From contig JACPYM010000069.1 in the NCBI GenBank assembly GCA_016196035.1, forward strand, positions 38,112-102,111: a stretch of 64,000 nt of DNA, written 5' to 3'. Below, one piece after another: positions 8,484-18,201 of the stretch. Positions within the stretch are counted from its first letter, which is position 1; each line of letters starts with the position of its first letter. The position numbers and the translations under genes were made by a program. The notes below the pieces were generated by a model. The model was not told where the DNA came from, made no database searches, and saw nothing but the letters and a program-made list of their open reading frames with translations. This stretch comes from Acidobacteriota bacterium (lineage in GTDB: Bacteria; Acidobacteriota; Blastocatellia; RBC074).

Positions 8484-11441
8484 TCAGCGCAAGGCTGCCG
8501 CCAATTTGCGCGGGCGCACTGCCGCCGTCCGGTCATTCCGCGAGAGCGCCGCCGCACTCTTATTTGACAGCGCGGGCTTGGCGGGCGGGCCTAGCGCGAC
8601 GGTTAGGTGTTCGTGAATCTGTTGTCGTTCGTTGTTGTCTTCGGGATGCAATTTGCGATATGGGCCGGTGATCGCTTGTGCGGATTCGTCAGCTTTGAAG
8701 CGGCGATATAACGTCTCTTCGCGCTTGGCTTCATCTGCCTTGCCCAAGCCCTGATAGCAGAGCATCAGGTTGTAATGCGCCTGCAAATCTTCGGGATCAA
8801 TGCCCAGGACTTTGTGCAAGGCGTTGACAGCCTCTGGATAGCGGCGCTGCAAAAACAGCACGCGGCCCAGCGTGTTTTGCACAACGCGGTCACGCGGATA
8901 TTGTTCGAGGGCCACGTTCAGATACTTCAGCGCCTCGTCGTATTTCCCCGCCGCTTTTAAGGTCAGCGCGTAAAAGAAATTCGTCTTGGCCAGTCGTGGA
9001 TTGAGCGCCAGTGCCTTTTGCAAAACTTCCGCCGCTGCTTCCATCTCGCCTTCCTGAATGCGCGCGCGCGCGACGTTGACCCAGCCATCGGCGTAGCCCG
9101 GTTCCATTTGCGTGACTTTCAGGAAGACGTTTTCCGCACCTTTCAAATCGCCTTGCAGCAACAGGCCGATGCCGTAATCGTTCCAGCGTTCGCGCACGTC
9201 GGGCGACAGCACAGATTTCATTTCCGGCAATTTGTCTTTGGCCCCCTTGCCTGAATTGATGACGCGCAGGGCAACGGTGTCTTCAGCCATCACCGTGATG
9301 GGCAGATTCGGAATCGCCTTCAATCCACCCGACACACCCGACGTGTCGCCCGTGAACAACCAGCGCCCGTTATCGAAACCGGGGCCGACCTGCAAATCGG
9401 TCTGTTGCGGATCGCGCACGCCCGCGTATGACCAATTCGTATTCCACCAGTTGAATTTCCGATAGTTGACCTTGGCCTTGAGCGTGATCTGATCGCCGCA
9501 ATCCGCCGGGATGTTCAACCGATAGTGAATCGTATCCGCCGCGCCCGGCGGCACCAGCCGCACATAAGCGACCGTGCGCGCGGCCCAGGCATTGCGTTTG
9601 TTGATCGGATTGCCCTGCTCATCCAGCATCAGCGAACGATAGAAATGCGCGCCTGGCTCGACCGGCCCCTTGCCGCCGTCGGTGACTTCACCACTCCAGA
9701 AAATCTTCTTGCCCGTGTTGTCGAAAGCTTCCAACTCGACCCACACGTCAAAGCCATCCACCGTGCCGCCGGGAAAAAAGTGGCCGACCTTGCGCGTGCG
9801 CACGACGACTTCGACGCGCATCGAATCGCCGCGCCGTACCGTGGCGTTGGCGACTTTATTCAACGGCGCGATCACTTCAACCGGTTTGGTGATGAAGGCC
9901 TGCGCCGCGCCAAAGCTGGCCGATTCCTCGCCGACCGCGAACATCGAGGCCAGTTGCTGATCTTCGCCCGTCGCGCGTTTCAATTCTTTGACTTCAGCTT
10001 TTTCTGAAACCGGCGCGCCCGGCGTCATCGCGAAGATGTCCACCGTGACCTGCTTGTCTTTGAGGAAATCCTGTGTGGCTTTCAACTGCGCCTGATCGCC
10101 GTTGACAAAGGGCAGCGCCGTGTTGGCCGCCGGGAAGCGGTGCGATTTGATCTTGCCGTTCTTGGCCGCCGGGTCTTTGGAATCAATCAGCGGCATGTGG
10201 CATTCGGCGCACTTCTTCGGTTTGTCGGGATAGTAAAACGCCCGCGCGCCCTGCCCCGACACGCCCGACGCCTGCCAGTTGTCGTAATCATTGAAGCCAC
10301 GGAACCAGCGATACCCATTCACCGGTTTGTCGAGATGCACCTTGTGGCACGACGCGCAGTATTCCGGCGTGTTCTCGCGCATAAACGGCTTGATGAAGGT
10401 CTTGGTGTGCATCTCCGGGTTGGCGTAAGTCAGAAAGTCGTGGCCCCATTGCAGCACCTTGTTTTCGCTGGTCGCCATATCGTGCAGCGTGGGGTATTCG
10501 ATCTCGAAACCGCCATTCCCCATCGAACTGTTGACGTGCACAATGGAATGGCACGACAGACAGCCCAAGCCGTTCTGCGCTTCGGGAGTGTTGATCTGGT
10601 TCTTGATCGGATTATCAAAGCGCCCGTTGAAAAAGACCGCGTGATCGTGGCAACCCGCGCACCATTTCGACGGCTGGGTGCCGACGACATCCTGCATGTA
10701 TTCAATGGATTTGCGGTACCACTGATTGTTGAACGAAGACATGTGGTGCGCCGACGAATTCCATTGATCGTAAATTTCTTTGTGGCAACGCGCGCACGAT
10801 TGCGAAGTCATGAAAAAGTTCGCCGGGATGATGCCGTTGACGTTGGTATTCGCCGACGATGGCCAGAACGGACTCTGCGGCCCCGCGCCTTCGCCTTCCA
10901 TTGCCAGCGGTGCATTGGTCGGATTCACGATGTAATCACGGCTGGCGCGCGTGTATTTTTGGTAATAGCCCGCCACGACCGGGAACAGCAACGCCACGGC
11001 TAATACACCGCCAAATGCCCGCGCAAATTTCGGACTGCTCGCGTGTTGCCGCAACAACGCAAAGGCCAGCGCCAACACACCCACGACGCCCGTGATCACG
11101 TGCGCTGTTGCCACCCAATGCAACGGCTTGCGCGCGACCAAAAACGGCATCACTGCGCCAAAGGCGAGAATGGCTAAGCCCAAACCGCCGCTTAACAGCA
11201 GGATCAACGCGCTCAACCGAAAGGGCGCACCCAACTCCGACCAAGTGCGCGTCAAGAGGCGTAGGAACAGCATCAACAGCACCCAGCCGCCGATGAAGTG
11301 TAGCCCGATGTTGGCGATGTAAAAGAGGGTCGGAAACCCAAAGGCCGCCAGATAGGAGCTATTGAGCAATAGCACTAAGAAGCCGATGGCGAGCAATTTG
11401 GTTAAACGTGCGTTCTCAGTAGATAGAAGACCACTTTGCAT
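8484..11441 (-). CDS. Membrane-anchored pentaheme cytochrome c with C-terminal TPRs
   Basis: 985 aa from ATG 11441, chosen because GGAG lies 9 nt upstream; an in-frame ATG at 11510 has no such site. Residues ~15-170 form about five hydrophobic helices. Then come five CxxCH haem sites: CARCH (~217), CAGCH (~262), CLSCH (~293), CASCH (~362) and CAECH (~410), arranged as in the cytochrome c554 family. A beta-rich region follows, then TPR repeats at ~775-900 (for example LQKALALNPRLAKTNFFYAL). It should sit in the cytoplasmic membrane with haems and TPRs outside and shuttle electrons. The redox partner is unknown and no oxidase or reductase genes flank it. A short hairpin follows the stop codon. 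Confidence 0.85.
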   Translation of the reverse strand: MQSGLLSTENARLTKLLAIGFLVLLLNSSYLAAFGFPTLFYIANIGLHFIGGWVLLMLFLRLLTRTWSELGAPFRLSALILLLSGGLGLAILAFGAVMPFLVARKPLHWVATAHVITGVVGVLALAFALLRQHASSPKFARAFGGVLAVALLFPVVAGYYQKYTRASRDYIVNPTNAPLAMEGEGAGPQSPFWPSSANTNVNGIIPANFFMTSQSCARCHKEIYDQWNSSAHHMSSFNNQWYRKSIEYMQDVVGTQPSKWCAGCHDHAVFFNGRFDNPIKNQINTPEAQNGLGCLSCHSIVHVNSSMGNGGFEIEYPTLHDMATSENKVLQWGHDFLTYANPEMHTKTFIKPFMRENTPEYCASCHKVHLDKPVNGYRWFRGFNDYDNWQASGVSGQGARAFYYPDKPKKCAECHMPLIDSKDPAAKNGKIKSHRFPAANTALPFVNGDQAQLKATQDFLKDKQVTVDIFAMTPGAPVSEKAEVKELKRATGEDQQLASMFAVGEESASFGAAQAFITKPVEVIAPLNKVANATVRRGDSMRVEVVVRTRKVGHFFPGGTVDGFDVWVELEAFDNTGKKIFWSGEVTDGGKGPVEPGAHFYRSLMLDEQGNPINKRNAWAARTVAYVRLVPPGAADTIHYRLNIPADCGDQITLKAKVNYRKFNWWNTNWSYAGVRDPQQTDLQVGPGFDNGRWLFTGDTSGVSGGLKAIPNLPITVMAEDTVALRVINSGKGAKDKLPEMKSVLSPDVRERWNDYGIGLLLQGDLKGAENVFLKVTQMEPGYADGWVNVARARIQEGEMEAAAEVLQKALALNPRLAKTNFFYALTLKAAGKYDEALKYLNVALEQYPRDRVVQNTLGRVLFLQRRYPEAVNALHKVLGIDPEDLQAHYNLMLCYQGLGKADEAKREETLYRRFKADESAQAITGPYRKLHPEDNNERQQIHEHLTVALGPPAKPALSNKSAAALSRNDRTAAVRPRKLAAALR

Positions 11442-11599
11442 TTCCTTGGACTCCAACGCAATGCCACATGTCTGACCCCTACTTGCCATAGGAAGCTGCA
11501 ACGGAGGCAAAGCAACTGTTCAAACTGGTTTTTATGATTTTATTTGGAGAATGTTCGGGGTGAATGTAGAGCCATGGCAAGAAATTAAGCAAGCCAGGG

Positions 11600-11715
11600 C
11601 AAACCTGGGTACGCACCGCTTCCAGCGTGCAGCCTCGGCGAAAGACGCAAACCTACCGGCAGGGATTCGCTTCATGCCGAGACCGCACGCTGGAAGCGGT
11701 GCGTACCCAGGTTTG
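11600..11715. repeat. 31-bp perfect inverted repeat upstream of rfbB
   Basis: The arms 11600-11630 and 11685-11715 are perfect complements and contain GTACGCACCGCTTCCAGCGT. The 54-nt middle holds a smaller CTCGGC/GCCGAG pair that extends the fold. It occupies the 375-base gap between the multiheme cytochrome start (minus) and rfbB (plus), which otherwise shows only a TCTGACCCCT motif at 11470-11479 and leader sequence. It belongs to a set of long palindromes found in several gaps of this window. Confidence 0.85.
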
Positions 11716-11816
11716 GACATTCGGGCAGTCAGCGTGTAATTTATGCGCCTGCTTCAATCAACAACACCGCTTCAATTCACCCCGCATTGCAAGCTAAGAG
11801 CAAGGAGATTTCTGTT

Positions 11817-12917
11817 TTGTCAGAGACCCCAAGCAATCAAGATAAATGGATCGTCACAGGTGGCGCAGGCTTTATCGGCACGAACTTTGTGCATTACGTG
11901 CTGGCGCAAACCAACGCGCAGTTGGTCATCGTGGACAAGCTGACTTACGCCGGGAACAAAGCCAATCTAGGTGCCGTGCTCGACGATCCGCGCGTAACGT
12001 TCATCGAAGCCGACATCGCCGACCGCGCGGCAATGTCGCAGGTGTTTGCCGAGCACCAACCCACCGCCGTCATCAATTTCGCCGCCGAATCGCACGTGGA
12101 TCGTTCGATTGACGATCCGTCGCCCTTCATCGAAACCAACATCACCGGCACGTTCGTGTTACTTGAAACCGCCCGCAAATACGTGCGCGGGTTGGACACG
12201 GCGCAACAGGCGGCTTTCCGCTTCCTGCACGTTTCGACGGATGAGGTTTATGGCACGTTGGGCGACACGGGGCTATTTGCCGAGACAACGCCTTATGCAC
12301 CCAATTCGCCGTATGCCGCGTCGAAGGCCTGCGCCGATCATCTGGTGCGCGCCTGGCACGAGACCTTTGGCCTGCCGACGATCATCACGAATTGCTCAAA
12401 CAACTACGGCCCGTATCAATTCCCCGAAAAGCTGATCCCGTTGATGCTGACCAACGCCCTCGAAGGCAAGCCGCTGCCGATTTACGGCGACGGCGGCAAC
12501 ATCCGCGACTGGCTCTATGTCGAAGACCATTGCAGCGGCATCCTGCTGGCCTTGCAACGCGGCGTGTCGGGCGAGAAATACAACATCGGCGGCGGCAACG
12601 AACGCACCAACCTGCAAATCGTGGAGCGCCTCTGCGCCGAGGTTGAAAAGGTTTTGCCCGCTGCTGAGAACGCCGCGTTGCAAGCGCAAGGCAAGACCAG
12701 CTATCTCGAACTCAAAACCTTCGTCGCCGACCGGCCCGGACACGATAAACGATATGCAATTGACGCCGGCAAGATTCGCGCGGAGTTGGGCTGGCAGCCG
12801 AAATACGATTTTGAAAGCGGGTTGGCGAAGACGGTGCGGTGGTATTTCGACAATCGCGACTGGTGCGAGACCGTCTTGGCGGGCAAGTATGAACGCCAAC
12901 GTTTAGGCGCAGCTTAA
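11817..12917 (+). CDS. rfbB: dTDP-glucose 4,6-dehydratase
   Basis: 366 aa. TTG 11817 is taken as start because AAGGAG lies 9 nt upstream; an in-frame TTG at 11787 would add ten residues without a site. The Rossmann motif GGAGFIGTNF, the substrate loop DKLTYAGN, the SDR motif THVSTDEVYG and the catalytic YAASK are all present, and the length is normal. It converts dTDP-glucose to dTDP-4-keto-6-deoxyglucose, the second step of dTDP-L-rhamnose synthesis. It is first of four rhamnose genes (rfbB-A-C-D). The product would feed the polysaccharide locus from 38 kb onward. Confidence 0.96.
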   Translation: MSETPSNQDKWIVTGGAGFIGTNFVHYVLAQTNAQLVIVDKLTYAGNKANLGAVLDDPRVTFIEADIADRAAMSQVFAEHQPTAVINFAAESHVDRSIDDPSPFIETNITGTFVLLETARKYVRGLDTAQQAAFRFLHVSTDEVYGTLGDTGLFAETTPYAPNSPYAASKACADHLVRAWHETFGLPTIITNCSNNYGPYQFPEKLIPLMLTNALEGKPLPIYGDGGNIRDWLYVEDHCSGILLALQRGVSGEKYNIGGGNERTNLQIVERLCAEVEKVLPAAENAALQAQGKTSYLELKTFVADRPGHDKRYAIDAGKIRAELGWQPKYDFESGLAKTVRWYFDNRDWCETVLAGKYERQRLGAA

Positions 12918-12923
12918 AAGCAC

Positions 12924-12955
12924 CTACTGACTACTGACTACTGACTACTGACTAC
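12924..12955. repeat. Heptamer tandem repeat (CTACTGA)n before rfbA
   Basis: Four complete copies of CTACTGA and a partial fifth fill the gap between rfbB and rfbA. They occupy the place of the expected Shine-Dalgarno: nothing like AGGAGG precedes the rfbA ATG at 12962. A related heptamer array (CGACTAC)4 stands before rfbD, and another heptamer array lies at 32.3 kb. Confidence 0.9.
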
Positions 12956-12961
12956 TTTTTT

Positions 12962-13852
12962 ATGAAAGGCATTATCCTCGCCGGCGGCTCCGGCACACGG
13001 CTCTATCCAATTACGCTCGCGGTCAGCAAACAACTGCTGCCGATTTACGATAAGCCGATGATCTATTACCCGCTCTCGACGCTGCTGCTGGCGGGCATCC
13101 GCGACATTCTGGTCATCACGACGCCGCAAGATCAGGCGCAATTCACGCGCTTGTTGGGCGACGGCTCGCAATACGGCTTCAATCTGAACTACGCCGTGCA
13201 ACCCAGCCCCGATGGTTTGGCGCAAGCCTTCATCATCGGGCGCGAGTTCGTCGGCAATGACAACGTAGCCCTCGTGCTCGGCGACAACATTTTTTACGGC
13301 CACGGGCTGCCGGATGATTTGCGGCGCGCGGCGCAACGCCAGGACGGCGCGACTGTCTTCGCCTATCAAGTCCGCGATCCCGAACGTTACGGCGTGGTCG
13401 AATTCGCCGCCGACGGGCGCGCTGTCAGTCTGGAAGAAAAACCCAAGGCTCCGCGTTCGCACTGGGCGGTGACGGGCTTGTACTTTTACGACAATCGCGT
13501 GCTCGACGTGGCGCGCGATCTGAAGCCATCGCCACGCGGCGAACTGGAAATCACCGACGTGAACAAGCAATACCTGGAATGGAGCGCGTTGCACGTCGAG
13601 AAGCTCGGACGCGGCATCGCCTGGCTCGACACCGGGACGCACGAATCGTTGCAACAGGCGTCCAGCTTCATTCAAACCTTGCAGGAACGGCAGGGCTTGA
13701 TGGCCGCGTGTCTGGAAGAGATCGCCTTTCACAATGGCTGGATGACGGCGGCGGATGTGGCGCGTATCGCCGAGCCGATGCGCAAAAACGAATACGGGCA
13801 ATACCTGTTGCGCATGCTGCAACAAGCTGAACAGGAGGCGCACCTGCAATGA
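12962..13852 (+). CDS. rfbA: Glucose-1-phosphate thymidylyltransferase
   Basis: 296 aa, normal length. The nucleotidyltransferase signature [11 protein letters not shown] is at residues 8-18, followed by [19 protein letters not shown], the metal-binding LGDNIFYG and EEKPKAPRS. It makes dTDP-glucose from dTTP and glucose-1-phosphate, the first step toward dTDP-L-rhamnose. The gene overlaps rfbC by 4 nt (ATGA). It has no recognisable Shine-Dalgarno; a CTACTGA tandem repeat and a T-run precede the ATG, so its expression may rest on coupling to rfbB or on unusual initiation. Confidence 0.96.
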   Translation: MKGIILAGGSGTRLYPITLAVSKQLLPIYDKPMIYYPLSTLLLAGIRDILVITTPQDQAQFTRLLGDGSQYGFNLNYAVQPSPDGLAQAFIIGREFVGNDNVALVLGDNIFYGHGLPDDLRRAAQRQDGATVFAYQVRDPERYGVVEFAADGRAVSLEEKPKAPRSHWAVTGLYFYDNRVLDVARDLKPSPRGELEITDVNKQYLEWSALHVEKLGRGIAWLDTGTHESLQQASSFIQTLQERQGLMAACLEEIAFHNGWMTAADVARIAEPMRKNEYGQYLLRMLQQAEQEAHLQ

Positions 13853-14409
13853 AATTCCTGCCGACCGATTTGCCCGGCGTCATCCTGATCGAGCCGCAAG
13901 TCTGGCGTGATGAACGCGGCTTCTTTCTGGAAACCTACCAGCGCGAAAAGTACGCGGCGGGCGGCGTTGACGCGGTCTTCGTGCAAGACAATCATTCGCG
14001 TTCGGCGCGCGGTACGTTGCGCGGACTGCACGCCCAACTGGCCCGCCCCCAAGGCAAATTGATCCGTGTGATCGAAGGCGAGATTTTCGACGTCGCCGTG
14101 GACATCCGGCGCGGCTCGCCACACTTTGGCAAATGGATGGGCGCATGGTTGACAGCCGAAAACTTCCGGCAGATTTATGTACCGCCCGGTTTTGCTCACG
14201 GCTTTTGCGTCACCAGTGAAGTTGCGCAGGTCGAATACAAATGCACGGACATTTATGATCCGGCCAGCGAGATCACAGTGTTGTGGAACGATCGGGCGCT
14301 CGGCATTCAATGGCCGGATTTGCCGGACGCATCGCTGCTCTCAAAGAAAGATCAACAAGGCAAGCCACTGGCGGAATTGCTGGCAGTCTTGCCGCAGTTT
14401 GAAAAGTAG
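13849..14409 (+). CDS. rfbC: dTDP-4-dehydrorhamnose 3,5-epimerase
   Basis: 186 aa cupin-fold epimerase of normal length. Diagnostic stretches are [13 protein letters not shown], the catalytic His in [26 protein letters not shown] and [11 protein letters not shown]. Most homologues read RGLHYQ; here the residue after the His is Ala. It epimerises C3 and C5 of dTDP-4-keto-6-deoxyglucose. The ATG overlaps the stop of rfbA, so the two are translationally coupled. The stop is followed by a palindromic CGACTAC repeat region before rfbD. Confidence 0.95.
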   Translation: MKFLPTDLPGVILIEPQVWRDERGFFLETYQREKYAAGGVDAVFVQDNHSRSARGTLRGLHAQLARPQGKLIRVIEGEIFDVAVDIRRGSPHFGKWMGAWLTAENFRQIYVPPGFAHGFCVTSEVAQVEYKCTDIYDPASEITVLWNDRALGIQWPDLPDASLLSKKDQQGKPLAELLAVLPQFEK

Positions 14410-14478
14410 TCGGTAGTCAGCAGCTTTGAAAGGGCTTTAGGTTTAGTTGCCGACTACCGACTACCGACTACCGACTAC
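14406..14478. repeat. (CGACTAC)4 heptamer array with inverted partner
   Basis: Four exact CGACTAC copies (14451-14478) end 5 nt before the rfbD ATG. The inverse GTAGTCGGTAGTC stands at 14406-14418, overlapping the rfbC stop codon, so the RNA can fold into a hairpin between rfbC and rfbD in several registers. The array also takes the place of a Shine-Dalgarno. Confidence 0.85.
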
Positions 14479-14483
14479 TGTTC

Positions 14484-15326
14484 ATGAAAATCCTCATCAC
14501 CGGAGCCAACGGACAACTCGCGCGCGTGCTGCCCAAAGCCTTGCTCGGCCACGAATCCATCCCGCTCACGCGCACGCAACTCGACATTACCAAACTCAAT
14601 CTGGTGCGCGACGCGCTCGACTGGCACAAACCCGATGCCGTCATCAACACGGCGGCCTACACCAACGTAGACGGCGCGGAGGAAGATCAAGAATCCGCCT
14701 ATCGCATCAACGCCTTAGGCGCGCGCAACCTGGCGCTGGCGACGGGCGAGGCCGATGTGCCGTTGCTGCACGTTTCGACCGATTACGTGTTTGACGGCAC
14801 GGGCAAACGTCCGCTGCACGAATTCGACCCGGTCAATCCGCAGTCCCTCTATGGCCGCAGCAAGCTCGCCGGCGAACAGCAGGTCGCGCTGTTTAACCCG
14901 CGCCACTACATCGCGCGCACCGCCTGGCTTTATTCAACGGATGGCAAAAACTTCCCGTTGACGATGCTGGCGCAAGCGGCCAAGCCGGAGGTTGAACACG
15001 TGCGCGTGGTCAACGATCAGTACGGTTCGCCGACTTACGCCCCGCATCTGGCACAGGCGCTGGCGCAATTGATTCAGACCGATGCTTACGGCACCTATCA
15101 CCTGGCCGGACAAGGCAGCGCCAGTTGGTACGAACTGACCAACGAGTTGTATTACCGCAGCACGATCACGCTGCCCGTGTATCCGGTCAAAAGCGAAGAG
15201 TACCCGCGCCCAGCTAAGCGCCCGAAATACGCGGTACTGACGACGCTGCAAGACCCACAGATTTTGCTGCCGCCGTGGGAAGAGGGGCTGGCCGAATTCG
15301 TTTGGCTGATGCGGCGCAACCGCTAA
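14484..15326 (+). CDS. rfbD: dTDP-4-dehydrorhamnose reductase
   Basis: 280 aa. The NAD(P)-binding TGANGQLARVLP is at residues 6-17, followed by NTAAYTNVDGAEED, the active-site HVSTDYVFDGTG and the YxxxK motif YGRSKLAGE. It reduces dTDP-4-keto-L-rhamnose to dTDP-L-rhamnose, closing the pathway. It is last in the rfbBACD cluster, separated from rfbC by a heptamer-repeat hairpin, which could set it apart as its own translation unit. Confidence 0.95.
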   Translation: MKILITGANGQLARVLPKALLGHESIPLTRTQLDITKLNLVRDALDWHKPDAVINTAAYTNVDGAEEDQESAYRINALGARNLALATGEADVPLLHVSTDYVFDGTGKRPLHEFDPVNPQSLYGRSKLAGEQQVALFNPRHYIARTAWLYSTDGKNFPLTMLAQAAKPEVEHVRVVNDQYGSPTYAPHLAQALAQLIQTDAYGTYHLAGQGSASWYELTNELYYRSTITLPVYPVKSEEYPRPAKRPKYAVLTTLQDPQILLPPWEEGLAEFVWLMRRNR

Positions 15327-15475
15327 TCCTTTTCAAACCGCGCACCAGCCATTCACCAGATTGACACTGCCGCGCAACCGGCATAATTTGTGGCCGCTGG
15401 TATAACCACGCGCTGCGCTGGCGGCGTTGCATTCCTCGATACCAAACCAACAATCGAATTTTTTGGAGTTGCTCG

Positions 15476-18040
15476 ATGCCAAGATACGCGCTGAGTCGCC
15501 GCACCTATAAGTTAATGCTGGTCGCCCTTTTGGTCGCCGCTTGTTTCTTTGCGACGCAAACGTACCGACCGGAAACGGCCGCCGCGCAGACCACTGAATT
15601 CTTCAAGCAAAAAGTGCTGCCCATCTTCGCGGCCAATTGCGCCGGTTGCCACGGCGCGCAAATCCAGCGCGGGCGGCTTGATCTGCGCACTGAAGAAGCC
15701 ATCTTGAAAGGCGGCACGCGCGGCCCGGCGGTCGTGCCCGGCGCGCCGGACAAGAGTGTGCTCTATCGCATGGTCGCGCATAAAGAAGAGCCAGCGATGC
15801 CTTACGGCGGTGACAAGCTCAGCGACGCCGACCTGGCTGTGATTGCCGAATGGATCACGAAACTGACACCCGTGGCCGCAACCAATCACGTTGAAACCGG
15901 TCCGCCCACACGCAAGCCTGGCTATAGCATCACCGGCAAAGACCGCCAGTTCTGGTCATTCGTCAAACCGGTGCGCCCAAGCGTGCCGGCGGTCAAAAAT
16001 CAGGCTTGGGTACGCAACGAGATTGACGCTTTTGTGCTCGCCAAACTGGAAGCGAATGGCTTGGAACCTGCGCCCGCCGCCCCGCCGCGCGAATTGTTGC
16101 GGCGCGTTTATTTCGATTTGATCGGCTTGCCGCCGACGCCCGAAGAGATGGCGGCGTTTTTGAAGAACCCTTCAGATCAGGCGTATCGTCAAGTCGTAGA
16201 GAAACTGCTGGCAAGCGAGCATTACGGCGAACGCTGGGGCCGCCACTGGCTCGATCTGGCGCGCTATGCCGACAGCGGCGGTTATGAATTCGATTACGAC
16301 CGCCCGCACGCCTGGCATTATCGCGATTACGTGATCAAGGCGTTCAACGCCGACAAGCCCTACGATCAATTCATCCGCGAGCAATTGGCCAACGATCAAC
16401 TAGCAGGTGCTGACAAAGCGGATAAACCGGAGGCGCTGATCCCGACCGGCTTTTGCCGCAACGGGCCGACGGTGGACAACGCCAACAACGAAGAGACGCG
16501 CACCGACGAATTGGACGACATGGTGGCGACGACTTCATCGGTGTTGATGGGGCTGACGGTGGGTTGCGCGCGCTGCCACGATCACAAATACGACCCGATT
16601 CCGCAGCGCGATTATTACCGGCTGCAAGCCGTCTTCTTCCCCTTCAAGAAAACCGAAAAGACCTTTGCCACGGCTGCCGAACAGGAAGCCTTCAAAAACC
16701 TCAACAAAGAATTCGATGAAAAGGTGCGGCCCTTTCGCCAGCAGATCGCCGAAATCGAAAAGCCGGTGCGTGAAAAACTGATGCGCGAAAAAGTCGAATT
16801 CCACGTCAAGCTCGCCAAAAACTCCTCCGGCTTTGGCGAACTGACCGAAGAGCAGTTTCGCGCCGAAACCGCCCAGCGCTTGAAAAAGGAAGTCAACCTG
16901 CAAGCCGAAGAGATCGAAGCCGAACTCGCGCCCGCCGACTTGCAACGCCGCAAGGAGCTGCAAAAACAAATGGACGCCATCAACAACCAGCGCCCCAAAC
17001 CGCTGGACGCCGCGATGGGCGTGACCGACGAAGAGCAGCCCAAACAGGCCTACCTGCTCGAACGCGGCGACTGGCACAACAAAGGCGCGGCGGTTTCGCC
17101 CGGCGTGCCTCTTATCGTCAGCGACGGCAAAGACCTCGCGCCCGCCAACCGCCGCCAGCAACTGGCCGAATTCATCGCCAGCCCCGACAACCCGTTGACG
17201 GCGCGCGTCGCGGTCAATCGCATCTGGCAATACCACTTTGGCAAAGGCATTGTGCGCACGCCTAGCGATTTCGGCGCGACGGGCGACCGCCCCAGCCACC
17301 CCGAATTGCTGGACTGGCTCGCCATCGGATTCGTCAAGCAGGGTTGGAGTTGGAAGGCCATGCACCGGCGGATGCTGTTCTCAAACACCTATCGCCAGGC
17401 TTCTCAATTCGATGAGGCCAAGGCCGCCAAAGACAATGAGAATCGCCTGCTCTGGCGCTTCAATCCGCGCCGCATCGAAGCCGAAGTCTTGCGCGACAGC
17501 ATCCTGGCCGTCACCGGCAAGCTCAACACCGAGATGTACGGCCCCGGCGTGTATCCGCGCATTGACCCCGACATCATCAACACCGGCTCGCGCCCGCGCT
17601 GGCCGCTGGACGCCAAGGACGAACACGCGACCTTCCGCCGCAGCGTTTACATCTTCGTCAAACGCTCCGTGCTGGTGCCGATGCTCGAAGTCTTTGATTG
17701 CCCGATTACCGTGTCGCCCGCGCCCGTGCGTTCGACCTCGACCGTCTCGCCACAAGCGTTGGCATTGATGAACAATCAATTCGTGCTGGAACAGGCCGGT
17801 TTCCTGGCCGAGCGTGTTGCAAAGGAAGCGGGCGCGCAACCACGCGCGCAGGTGCGCCGCGCCTTCCAACTGGCGCTGAGCCGCACGCCGAGTGTGAAAG
17901 AGATGCAGTGGGCGCTCGCTTTCACCCACACGCAAACGGCCGGGTATGCTGAGCGGAAGAACGAGAAACCGGCGGCGGCGGCGCTGCGCGACTTCTGTCA
18001 TGCGTTGATCAATCTGAATGAGTTTTTGTATGTGGATTGA
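15476..18040 (+). CDS. PSCyt1/DUF1549/DUF1553 cytochrome-containing protein
   Basis: 854 aa; GGAG 7 nt before the ATG fixes the start. A signal peptide (~1-38) is followed by a planctomycete-type cytochrome c domain with NCAGCHGAQ (~56) and a likely Met ligand in [12 protein letters not shown]1549 follows (~180-390) with [38 protein letters not shown] and a second CxxCH in [13 protein letters not shown] Glu/Lys-rich coiled stretch (~410-500) leads to DUF1553 (~560-840), with [20 protein letters not shown]. These exported proteins occur with DUF1501 partners in Planctomycetota and Acidobacteriota, and their function is unproven. The DUF1501 partner lies 1.8 kb downstream, beyond a propeller gene and a toxin-antitoxin pair. 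Confidence 0.9.
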   Translation: MPRYALSRRTYKLMLVALLVAACFFATQTYRPETAAAQTTEFFKQKVLPIFAANCAGCHGAQIQRGRLDLRTEEAILKGGTRGPAVVPGAPDKSVLYRMVAHKEEPAMPYGGDKLSDADLAVIAEWITKLTPVAATNHVETGPPTRKPGYSITGKDRQFWSFVKPVRPSVPAVKNQAWVRNEIDAFVLAKLEANGLEPAPAAPPRELLRRVYFDLIGLPPTPEEMAAFLKNPSDQAYRQVVEKLLASEHYGERWGRHWLDLARYADSGGYEFDYDRPHAWHYRDYVIKAFNADKPYDQFIREQLANDQLAGADKADKPEALIPTGFCRNGPTVDNANNEETRTDELDDMVATTSSVLMGLTVGCARCHDHKYDPIPQRDYYRLQAVFFPFKKTEKTFATAAEQEAFKNLNKEFDEKVRPFRQQIAEIEKPVREKLMREKVEFHVKLAKNSSGFGELTEEQFRAETAQRLKKEVNLQAEEIEAELAPADLQRRKELQKQMDAINNQRPKPLDAAMGVTDEEQPKQAYLLERGDWHNKGAAVSPGVPLIVSDGKDLAPANRRQQLAEFIASPDNPLTARVAVNRIWQYHFGKGIVRTPSDFGATGDRPSHPELLDWLAIGFVKQGWSWKAMHRRMLFSNTYRQASQFDEAKAAKDNENRLLWRFNPRRIEAEVLRDSILAVTGKLNTEMYGPGVYPRIDPDIINTGSRPRWPLDAKDEHATFRRSVYIFVKRSVLVPMLEVFDCPITVSPAPVRSTSTVSPQALALMNNQFVLEQAGFLAERVAKEAGAQPRAQVRRAFQLALSRTPSVKEMQWALAFTHTQTAGYAERKNEKPAAAALRDFCHALINLNEFLYVD

Positions 18041-18201
18041 GAGCGGGTAATTTCGACGAAATAAGTGTTGGTCAACCTGCTCATTGGTATCCTGGCATAA
18101 ACTGAAACCCCTCCCACGACGGCGCGCGAGGGTACACGAAGACTGTTTGAATGCTTCATGCTGCTTCGTGTGACTTCGTGGGAAAAGAAACGGAGCATCA
18201 A

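Noticed and set aside
11470..11479. TCTGACCCCT motif as the end of an insertion sequence
   Set aside because: Only a short core is shared with the motif at 63921; no second end, duplication or transposase is visible.
12924..12955. Repeat array considered as CRISPR
   Set aside because: Units are 7 bp without spacers; no cas genes in the window.
15476..18040. Reading the DUF1549/1553 gene as a characterised oxidase subunit
   Set aside because: Haem sites are visible but the family has no established activity, so no enzyme name is given.
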